Shown here piece after piece: positions 1 to 5,838 of a stretch of 23,468 nt of DNA. Within the stretch, counting starts at the first letter, position 1, and the number at the start of each line of letters is the position of its first letter. Source of the DNA: Desulfovibrionales bacterium. GTDB lineage: Bacteria; Desulfobacterota; Desulfovibrionia; Desulfovibrionales; Desulfomicrobiaceae. The position numbers and the translations under genes are program-made. The stretch covers positions 1-23,468 of the forward strand of contig JAAYGZ010000017.1 in assembly GCA_012727515.1 (NCBI GenBank), written 5' to 3'. The notes below the pieces were generated by a model that was given only the letters and a program-made list of their open reading frames with translations, did no database searches and was not told where the DNA came from.

Positions 1-36
1 CGAGGGTCATAGGTTCGATCCCTGTACCGCCCACCA
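1..36 (+). tRNA. tRNA 3' fragment (probably tRNA-Val), cut by the left edge
   Basis: The T arm is visible: a 5-bp stem closing the loop TTCGATC, then the 3' acceptor strand ACCGCCC, discriminator A and an encoded CCA at 34-36. The 5' half and the anticodon lie outside the window, so the identity is inferred. A GGGCGGT-type acceptor with discriminator A, directly upstream of tRNA-Asp, fits tRNA-Val. Confidence 0.8.
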
Positions 37-48
37 CAACTGAAATGC

Positions 49-125
<77 letters not shown>

Positions 126-133
126 AAAGAAAT

Positions 134-169
134 AAGGGTTTAAGGATACGCTCCTTAAACCCTTTTTTT
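134..169 (+). terminator. Intrinsic terminator of the tRNA transcript
   Basis: A perfect 13-bp stem (134-146 with 152-164) closes a 5-nt loop (TACGC) and is followed by an uninterrupted T run to 169. It lies 8 nt after the tRNA-Asp CCA end. The upstream A tract is short, so it should act mainly on the plus strand. Confidence 0.92.
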
Positions 170-253
170 GTATCTGAAAACGAGTATCTTGCTTAAACAA
201 CGCATGCTTTCCTTGATGGAAAAAAGTATCAATGAACTACAGGGGGTACAATT

Positions 254-718
254 ATGAACGTATTTCAGTTCCGCATTTCAATAGTTGGAATCCCACGACT
301 ATACAGAATAATTGAGGTGTCTGAAAACTGCACTTTTGATGATTTTCATGAAGTCATTTTTAAGGCGTTCGATAGGTACGATGAACATCTGTATTCATTT
401 TTCCTCACAGGCAAAGACACCAAAAATATGCGCAAGATATTTGACTCCCCAGAGATAACCCATCCTTACAATCTTGAAGAGGTCATAGGTGTTGAGAAAC
501 CGATGAAATCTTCGGCCAAAATACGGATAAAAGATATCGGCTTGAAGAAAAATGATATCATGCACTATCTTTTTGATTTTGGCGATAAGTGGTGGCATTT
601 GATCAAGGTGGAGGACATTGTTGAAACAAAATCCAGAAAAAAAATCATGAACGTAATCACGGCAGTAGGAGAATCTCCGCCTCAATATCCAGATTACGAT
701 GATGAAGATGATGAGTGA
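254..718 (+). CDS. Plasmid pRiA4b ORF-3-like family protein
   Basis: This 154-residue protein resembles the plasmid pRiA4b ORF-3 family (PF07929). The N-terminal strand MNVFQFRISIVG, the pattern FDDFHEVIFKAF, the segment HYLFDFGDKWWHLI and the acidic ending GESPPQYPDYDDEDDE are typical. The biochemical role of the family is not established; members are common on plasmids and beside mobile elements. The start is supported by AGGGGG at 241-246, 7 nt before the ATG. The gene is clearly more AT-rich than the rest of the window (many AAA, ATA and GAT codons) and sits just downstream of a tRNA pair, a common landing site for acquired DNA. It stands alone: no integrase or attachment repeat is visible here. 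The family call is fairly secure; the function is unknown. Confidence 0.8.
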   Translation: MNVFQFRISIVGIPRLYRIIEVSENCTFDDFHEVIFKAFDRYDEHLYSFFLTGKDTKNMRKIFDSPEITHPYNLEEVIGVEKPMKSSAKIRIKDIGLKKNDIMHYLFDFGDKWWHLIKVEDIVETKSRKKIMNVITAVGESPPQYPDYDDEDDE

Positions 719-752
719 GAGACGTCAGTCCATATGTGCCTGGTGTGGATGC

Positions 753-796
753 GGACAGAGCACACAAATCGTGCTCAAGCGATTTTGGACAGAGCA
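753..796. repeat. Short direct repeat and small hairpin in the 719-860 intergenic gap
   Basis: GGACAGAGCA occurs at 753-762 and again at 787-796. Between them, GAGCAC (758-763) pairs with GTGCTC (771-776) around a 7-nt loop, with the weakly T-rich GATTTT at 781-786 nearby. This may be a weak terminator for the upstream gene or residue of a rearrangement. Nothing else is recognisable in 719-860. Confidence 0.3.
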
Positions 797-860
797 TAGT
801 GGCGCGCCGAGGCTCTACTTTGATTGAGGCCTGAAAGTGTGTTTTTAGGGTGGTTGGGGC

Positions 861-1553
861 ATGTCAGAACATAACGCCGCTACATTGCTAGAAAAAATTG
901 CCCTGGCCCAGAACAGGCTGGCTCAGGTCTGGAGCCAATTTGGCCCCCAGGCCAGGGTAGGCTGGACAGGCGGCAAGGACTCCACAGTGGTTTTGCACCT
1001 GTGGCGCGAGTTGGTTCGCAGCCATGCACCAGATACGCCTGTACAGGCCTTGTCTCTGGATACTGGCTGGAAATTTCCTGAAGTCATTGCCTTTCGGGAC
1101 ACGCTGGCCCGTGACTGGGGCATAGAACTGCACGTGGCCCGGCCAGACATAGAACCAGAACTGCGCACCTATCCTGTGGCCCATGATCCAGTGGCCTGTT
1201 GCCGGGATCTGAAAATCATACCGCTGCAAACTGCTCTGAGCTCATTGCAGTGCCCGGCACTTCTGACTGGCCTGCGTGCGGATGAACACACGCACCGCGC
1301 TCAAAGTGCATGGTGGGAAGAACAGACAAAGCCCGTGCATGTGCGGGTGGCTCCGATTCTGGAATGGACTGAGCTGGATATCTGGACCTATCTGGTGCGT
1401 ACAAACATACCCTGGTGTGTGCTCTATGACCAGGGATACCGATCCCTTGGATGCATGCCCTGCACCTCGCGATCCGGAGCAGGCGAACGCTCAGGCAGGG
1501 ACGTTCGCAAGGAAATGCGCATGGAACAGCTGCGCAGCCTCGGGTATTTTTAG
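861..1553 (+). CDS. PP-loop sulfur-metabolism protein of the CysH/CysD superfamily with APS-reductase-like cysteines
   Basis: The 230-residue protein belongs to the PAPS/APS reductase and sulfate adenylyltransferase superfamily of adenylate-binding PP-loop enzymes. The PP-loop TGGKDST is at residues 36-42, LDTGWKFPE near 66-74, and TGLRADEH at 136-143. The cysteine pair CC at 113-114 and the CMPC motif at 198-201 match in order and spacing the four [4Fe-4S] ligands of assimilatory APS reductases. However, the C-terminal catalytic cysteine of those enzymes (in an ECGxH motif) is missing. The tail ERSGR...LRSLGYF instead resembles the C-terminus of CysD. The exact reaction is therefore uncertain: APS/PAPS reduction, an adenylylation, or another sulfur-transfer step. 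It faces cysE tail to tail with 7 nt between stops, which supports a sulfur-assimilation setting. Start chosen at the ATG after GGTGGTTGGGGC. Confidence 0.8.
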   Translation: MSEHNAATLLEKIALAQNRLAQVWSQFGPQARVGWTGGKDSTVVLHLWRELVRSHAPDTPVQALSLDTGWKFPEVIAFRDTLARDWGIELHVARPDIEPELRTYPVAHDPVACCRDLKIIPLQTALSSLQCPALLTGLRADEHTHRAQSAWWEEQTKPVHVRVAPILEWTELDIWTYLVRTNIPWCVLYDQGYRSLGCMPCTSRSGAGERSGRDVRKEMRMEQLRSLGYF

Positions 1554-1560
1554 GTTCTGC

Positions 1561-2454
1561 CTATACATCCCGGTACATTTTTATGCCTGGGGGCACATCC
1601 TCCACCACCCACACATTGCCACCAATAATCGCACCTGCGCCAATGGTGATACGCCCCAGAATCGTTGCCCCGGAATAGATGGTCACATTATCTTCCACAA
1701 TGGGATGTCGGGCAATACCCTTGACCAATTGCCCGTTTGCTTCCTTGGGAAAACTTTTGGCCCCCAGAGTCACGCCCTGGTACAGGCGCACATTTCTGCC
1801 AATAATGCAGGTCTCGCCAATAACTGTGCCTGTGCCATGATCAATGAAAAATGACTCGCCAATGGTCGCGCCTGGATGAATATCAATACCCGTGGCTGAG
1901 TGCGCCATTTCGCCGATAATGCGCGGAATGAGCGGAACCCCCAACAGGTACAGCTCGTGGGCAATGCGGTAATTGGTCATTGCGCTGATGGACGGGTAGC
2001 AGAAAATTGTTTCGCCTGGATTTTTTGCTGCCGGATCTCCGGCATAGGCGGCCTGCACATCTGTGGCCAGCATGTGACGAATATGTGGCAAGGTGCGCAA
2101 AAACTCATTGGCAATATGCTCTGCCCGGTCCGTGCATTGCGTGGAACAGGCCTGCTCTTCATGCTCGCAGGCAAAGCAAAACCCACGCTCTATCTGGCGC
2201 GTGAGTTCCCGGCGTACTTTTTCCAGTTTGGAGCCGACAAAATAGGCCATGTTCTGTGGGGTAATAAACGGCTCCTTGAAAAAACCAGGAAAAAGCACAG
2301 AGCGCAGGCGTTCAACAATTTCAGATAAAAGTTCCACCGAGGGCATGGGCGAACCAAAGGATGGCTGGTGATAGACTCCCTGGTATGAGTCCGGAGCACA
2401 CAGACGCTCAACCACATCATTGATAATGGAATTGGCCTTGAGATATATGGTCAT
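1561..2454 (-). CDS. cysE: Serine O-acetyltransferase
   Basis: It acetylates L-serine with acetyl-CoA to O-acetylserine, the substrate of the cysteine synthase encoded just upstream. The 297-residue protein has an N-terminal helical region and a C-terminal left-handed beta-helix built of hexapeptide repeats (about 200-297). Family signatures are MAHSATGIDIHPGA, FIDHGTGTVIGET with the catalytic His, and LYQGVTLGA. The reading frame stays open upstream, but those residues lie inside cysK and look non-native. The ATG at 2454 follows the cysK stop by 4 nt, with an AGGAG in the last cysK codons as ribosome site, so translation is probably coupled. An unusual cysteine cluster CX2CX6CX3C (residues 93, 96, 103, 107) lies in the helical half; E. 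coli CysE does not have it to my knowledge. Confidence 0.94.
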   Translation of the reverse strand: MTIYLKANSIINDVVERLCAPDSYQGVYHQPSFGSPMPSVELLSEIVERLRSVLFPGFFKEPFITPQNMAYFVGSKLEKVRRELTRQIERGFCFACEHEEQACSTQCTDRAEHIANEFLRTLPHIRHMLATDVQAAYAGDPAAKNPGETIFCYPSISAMTNYRIAHELYLLGVPLIPRIIGEMAHSATGIDIHPGATIGESFFIDHGTGTVIGETCIIGRNVRLYQGVTLGAKSFPKEANGQLVKGIARHPIVEDNVTIYSGATILGRITIGAGAIIGGNVWVVEDVPPGIKMYRDV

Positions 2455-2458
2455 GTCC

Positions 2459-3388
2459 TTACTCCTGAGGAGCAAAAAGTTCAGTAGAAAGATAGCGCTC
2501 GCCTGTATCGCAGACCATGGCCACAATGAGCTTATCCCGCATGGCTGGCTCTTTGGCCAGTTCCAGGGCTGCCCAGACATTGGCGCCTGAAGAAATACCG
2601 CACAGCACCCCTTCTTCACGGGCCAGTTTGCGGGCCATGTCCATGGCATTGTCATTGCTGACCTGGGTAATCCGGTCAATCAGAGCACGATCCAGCACTT
2701 CGGGAATAAAGTTTGCGCCAATACCCTGAATTTTATGCGGACCAGCAGTTCCGGCGCTTAAAAGTGGTGAGGCTGCTGGCTCCACAGCCACGGCCAGAAA
2801 TTCTGCTTTGCGCTGCTTAAGACAACGGGCCACCCCAGTGATGGTGCCACCAGTTCCTACCCCGGCCACCAGCGCATCAATCTGGCCATCTGTGTCTTTC
2901 CAGAGCTCTTCAGCCGTGGAGCGCTCATGCTCGGCTGGATTGGCTGGATTGGAAAACTGGCCAGGCATAAAGCTGTTATGCATGGACGCTTTTATGCGTT
3001 CGGCCTCGGCCACTGCTCCGGCCATGCCCTGCGCCGCTGGGGTCAGCACCAGTTCCGCGCCCAGTGCTGTCAGCAGGGTGCGCCGCTCAGTGCTCATGGA
3101 CTCCGGCATGGTCAGAATCAGGCGATAGCCGCGCACTGCACAGACAAAAGCCAGGCCAATGCCCGTATTGCCGCTGGTGGGCTCCACAATGACCGAGTCA
3201 GGATTGATCTGCCCCGCGCGTTCCGCCTCTTCAATCATGCGTAAGGCTATACGATCTTTGACAGAGGACAGGGGATTGTAAAATTCAAGTTTCAGCAGCA
3301 CCTGGGCCAGACCGTGACGATTCAGACACTGTACACGGACCAGCGGGGTATTGCCCACAAGGTCGGTCATGGAATTGGCAACGCGCAT
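2459..3388 (-). CDS. cysK: Cysteine synthase A (O-acetylserine sulfhydrylase)
   Basis: PLP-dependent enzyme that replaces the acetate of O-acetylserine with sulfide to give cysteine. It has 309 residues, the usual family length. Visible signatures are GNTPLVR at 12-18, the PLP lysine in SSVKDR (Lys44), the substrate loop PTSGNTG, the phosphate-binding loop GVGTGGT, and GISSGAN near the C-terminus. The open frame continues upstream to 3553, but GGAGG seven nucleotides before the ATG at 3388 and the family length fix the start there. It is the first gene of a two-gene operon with cysE. The gene reads away from the Trm112-like gene, so 3389-3569 should hold divergent promoters. Confidence 0.96.
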   Translation of the reverse strand: MRVANSMTDLVGNTPLVRVQCLNRHGLAQVLLKLEFYNPLSSVKDRIALRMIEEAERAGQINPDSVIVEPTSGNTGIGLAFVCAVRGYRLILTMPESMSTERRTLLTALGAELVLTPAAQGMAGAVAEAERIKASMHNSFMPGQFSNPANPAEHERSTAEELWKDTDGQIDALVAGVGTGGTITGVARCLKQRKAEFLAVAVEPAASPLLSAGTAGPHKIQGIGANFIPEVLDRALIDRITQVSNDNAMDMARKLAREEGVLCGISSGANVWAALELAKEPAMRDKLIVAMVCDTGERYLSTELFAPQE

Positions 3389-3448
3389 ATATCCTCCAAA
3401 GTAAGAGCTGATGCCGTTGAAAATGAAGGAAAGTGGCGTGGAAGTCCA

Positions 3449-3487
3449 GCTCTGGAGAAATGCAGCGCTGCTCCTGTGCGCCAGAGC
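3449..3487. repeat. Nested inverted repeat between cysK and the Trm112-like gene
   Basis: GCTCTGG (3449-3455) pairs with CCAGAGC (3481-3487). Inside lies the perfect palindrome GCAGCGCTGC (3462-3471). It sits mid-way in the 181-bp divergent intergenic region, where an operator or a structured leader of cysK-cysE would be expected. No clear -10/-35 pair could be assigned in either direction. Confidence 0.35.
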
Positions 3488-3569
3488 AGCCAGGCAGGGC
3501 AGACTTGTATCAATGACAGGTTCACGATACGAGTACACGCAACGCAAACACATATCTGGAGGACATGCT

Positions 3570-3767
3570 ATGGCGCTTCATCCTGAATTACTGACTATTC
3601 TGGCCTGCCCGAAATGCAAGGGGCAACTCACGGTTCTTGGCCAGGAAGAGGGCCTGGCCTGTGCGGCCTGCTCCCTGGTCTATCCTGTTCGTGAAGAAAT
3701 TCCGGTTATGCTTATTGATGAGGCTGTGCCCAGAGCCAAATGGGATCAGGGCCTGCGTGAGGTCTAG
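3570..3767 (+). CDS. Trm112-like zinc-ribbon protein (YcaR family)
   Basis: The 65-residue protein has the Trm112/YcaR signature: [14 protein letters not shown] at 8-20 with CPKC (13-16), a second knuckle CAAC (31-34), then [13 protein letters not shown]. Eukaryotic Trm112 activates several methyltransferases that act on tRNA, rRNA and release factors. The bacterial homologues are small zinc-ribbon proteins whose role is less clear. The start is the ATG at 3570, preceded by GGAGG at 3558-3562; an upstream extension of the frame has no family resemblance. It leads the plus-strand run and ends 3 nt before the TatD gene, so the two are almost certainly cotranscribed. Confidence 0.88.
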   Translation: MALHPELLTILACPKCKGQLTVLGQEEGLACAACSLVYPVREEIPVMLIDEAVPRAKWDQGLREV

Positions 3768-3770
3768 CGC

Positions 3771-4586
3771 GTGAGCAGGAAAAAAACTCGCCCATTGCCT
3801 GAATCATTGGCTTTGCCGTGCCTGGGCGTGGATACACATGCGCATCTGGATGGCCGAGGCAATGACATTCCTGCCGTGCTGGCCCGGGCCGCAGCGTGCG
3901 GGGTGCGCACTGTGGGCAATGTTTTTCTGGGACCAGAGGCATATGCTGCTGAACGCGCTCTGTTTGAGAACCTGCCTGAGGTTTTTTTTATCCTTGGCGT
4001 GCATCCCCATGAAGCCGTGCACATGACCGAGGCAGACCTGGTTGCCATGCGCCAGGCTTTTAACCACGATAATCGTCTGCGGGCTGTGGGAGAAATCGGG
4101 CTGGATTTCTATTACGATTTTTCACCACCAGCTATCCAGGAAACCTGGTTTCGCCGTCAGCTTGAGCTGGCCCAGGCCCTTGATCTGCCAGTGGTCATTC
4201 ATTGCCGCGATGCAGAAGAGCACTGCCTGCATATTTTAGATGACATGGGCTGGAGCGGACGGCCCTTGCTCTGGCATTGCTTTGGCCTGGGGCCGGAGTG
4301 GGTAGAGCCGCTTGTGTCTCGGGGCTGGTTCCTCTCTGTGCCAGGTATTGTGACCTATTCCAAATCCGAGGCTCTGCGTTCTGCCGTGACGTGCATCCCG
4401 GCAGAACGCCTGGTGCTGGAAACAGACGCCCCGTACCTGGCTCCGGAACCATATCGGGGCAAAACCAACGAACCAGCCCTGCTGGGCTTTACAGCTGTGG
4501 AAATTGCTCGCTTGCGCGGCGAAGATGTACATCAACTCTGGTCGCGCTGCGCAGACAATGCCCGGCGTTTTTTTGGCCTGTCCTGA
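3771..4586 (+). CDS. TatD family metal-dependent hydrolase (putative 3'-5' DNase)
   Basis: A TIM-barrel metallohydrolase of the amidohydrolase superfamily; characterised TatD proteins are 3'-5' exonucleases on DNA. The 271-residue protein shows all metal-site motifs in order: DTHAH (His23, His25), LGVHPHEA, AVGEIGLDFYYD (Glu108), VIHCRDA (His144), LLWHCFG (His169) and LETDAPYLAPEP (Asp219), followed by the family-typical YRGKTNEPA. It uses a GTG start at 3771, with GAGG about 8 nt upstream inside the end of the Trm112-like gene. The N-terminal extension of about 17 residues before the first strand is slightly long. The next gene starts 5 nt after the stop. Confidence 0.92.
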   Translation: MSRKKTRPLPESLALPCLGVDTHAHLDGRGNDIPAVLARAAACGVRTVGNVFLGPEAYAAERALFENLPEVFFILGVHPHEAVHMTEADLVAMRQAFNHDNRLRAVGEIGLDFYYDFSPPAIQETWFRRQLELAQALDLPVVIHCRDAEEHCLHILDDMGWSGRPLLWHCFGLGPEWVEPLVSRGWFLSVPGIVTYSKSEALRSAVTCIPAERLVLETDAPYLAPEPYRGKTNEPALLGFTAVEIARLRGEDVHQLWSRCADNARRFFGLS

Positions 4587-4591
4587 CATCT

Positions 4592-4996
4592 ATGTACGCA
4601 CTCGTGCCTGGCCCCTGGCTGTTTCTTCCCCCTGGCAGTACACCAGAAAAAGACACTGCCACCAGCACTGACCTGCACCACGATGAACAGCCCTGGCTGC
4701 ACTGCCGAACCTGTGGCCAGGCCATTGTGCAGCAGAGCGCCCGTGTCTCTGTCAATGGAATGCACCAGCATGTGTTTTTTAATCCAGCGGGCCTGGTTTT
4801 TGAGGTCGGATGTTTTGAAAACGCGCCGGGCTGTTTTTGCCAGGGCCAGCCACGCACTGACTTTACCTGGTTTCCAGAGTATGCATGGCACTTTGCCCTG
4901 TGTACGCGCTGTGGCTCGCATCTTGGGTGGCGCTATGAAAAAGCCCGGCAAGGATTTTTCGGGCTGATCCTGACCCAGCTGACCGGGTCAGAATAA
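4592..4996 (+). CDS. Bacterial cereblon-type CULT-domain protein
   Basis: The 134-residue protein appears to be a single CULT domain, the beta-tent fold that binds thalidomide in human cereblon. The segment FTWFPEYAW...CTRCGSHLGWRY is the diagnostic stretch. Three tryptophans of the ligand cage are present (Trp93, Trp99, Trp113; gaps 6 and 14, the same as human W380, W386, W400). The zinc cysteines are Cys38, Cys41, Cys104 and Cys107 (human C323, C326, C391, C394). Tyr115 takes the place of human F402. Residue 91 is Phe where human has His378. There is no Lon-like or DDB1-binding region and no signal peptide. Single-domain bacterial homologues such as MsCI4 of Magnetospirillum bind glutarimides and cyclic imides; the natural role is unknown, though ligands arising from damaged Asn/Gln have been proposed. 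Start at ATG 4592, 5 nt after tatD, without a clear ribosome site. Confidence 0.88.
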   Translation: MYALVPGPWLFLPPGSTPEKDTATSTDLHHDEQPWLHCRTCGQAIVQQSARVSVNGMHQHVFFNPAGLVFEVGCFENAPGCFCQGQPRTDFTWFPEYAWHFALCTRCGSHLGWRYEKARQGFFGLILTQLTGSE

Positions 4997-5079
4997 TTGA
5001 AAATATGCGGAAAGCATTGCCCACGGACAGCACTGGGCAATACAACTATGCACAACCCAGCATATATTCCGGGAGAACT

Positions 5080-5838
5080 ATGCAAGAAGATATTCTGCTC
5101 TCCAGCGGCTTTATTCCTGTGGATGATGAGCGCATTGGCCTTGGCTATGAAACCTGCCCGCTGCACTATAAATCTCTTATTAAAAATGCCGTGAGCTTTG
5201 CCTATGCCCTGGCTCCCAAAGATATTGAGCCTGTGGAATACCAGCGCCAGATCAGCCATGTGCGCGAGCACTCCAGAACCAGCCGTTGCGACTGGGCCTT
5301 GTTTATCCTGGATGAACAGCGCTTTCCTGTGCCCGCCATGCTCAGTGCCCTGGTGCCTGCTCTGGTGGCCAAGGTGGATACCCTTATTGTGGCCAGTGTC
5401 GCGCCCTGCAGCCCGGCTCTGTTTTTTGGCCTGGACGTGCTTGGCGTGGATCAGATTTTTGAAACACACAGCCCCGATGAACTGGCGTCCTGCCTGATTG
5501 CGCATAGGCCTGGCGTAATACTGAACTTTTCCGACCAGCCCCTTGGCGCCCACCGTCATGCGCATAGCTTTGCCCCCCAGCACTATCCCTGCACGGCCCA
5601 GGTTGCCCTGAGCACGGAACTGCTCGCTGCGTACCACGATCTTTTTGCCAGTGCACATACCACCCCAGACCAGCCAGTGTATCTGGCTTATATAGACAGC
5701 CTGCTTACCCATCAGCCCAGATATAGTTTGTCAGCACCGCTTTTGGGATGCTGGATATGGGACAACATCAGTCCAGATACCTTTCGTTTTGTGCATACCA
5801 ATTTTTCATATGCCCCTGTACCAGGATATGACGCATGA
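5080..5838 (+). CDS. Uncharacterised protein, faintly histidinol-dehydrogenase-like
   Basis: No family could be assigned with confidence. The 252-residue protein is soluble-looking, without signal peptide or membrane segments. It is rich in His and Cys-Pro pairs (TCPLH, VAPCSP, HYPC). A central stretch (PALVAKVDTLIVAS ... LDVLGVDQIFE) recalls a Rossmann half of histidinol dehydrogenase, but the catalytic parts are not visible, so this is only a hint. The frame is open from 5005, but the ATG at 5080 has GGGAGA just upstream and is preferred; the upstream 25 residues look non-native. It overlaps the EF-G paralogue by ATGA at 5835-5838, which implies translational coupling and perhaps a shared role. 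Confidence 0.65.
   Translation: MQEDILLSSGFIPVDDERIGLGYETCPLHYKSLIKNAVSFAYALAPKDIEPVEYQRQISHVREHSRTSRCDWALFILDEQRFPVPAMLSALVPALVAKVDTLIVASVAPCSPALFFGLDVLGVDQIFETHSPDELASCLIAHRPGVILNFSDQPLGAHRHAHSFAPQHYPCTAQVALSTELLAAYHDLFASAHTTPDQPVYLAYIDSLLTHQPRYSLSAPLLGCWIWDNISPDTFRFVHTNFSYAPVPGYDA

Noticed and set aside
1276..1854. 192-codon plus-strand frame spanning the PP-loop gene end and cysE
   Set aside because: It crosses two clear genes in the wrong frame and strand and has no domain.
2455..2679. N-terminal extension of the cysE frame
   Set aside because: It lies inside cysK, reads as Trp/Pro-rich non-native sequence, and a better start with a ribosome site exists at 2454.
3389..3553. N-terminal extension of cysK
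   Set aside because: No family similarity; GGAGG just before 3388 and the 309-residue length decide the start.
4277..4591. Upstream extension of the CULT frame
   Set aside because: It overlaps the TatD gene in another frame and has no domain resemblance.
4933..5712. Long 259-codon minus-strand open frame opposite the unknown gene
   Set aside because: It is antisense to a plus-strand gene with a ribosome site and coupled neighbour; its protein has shadow-like composition rich in Gly, His and Gln and no domain.
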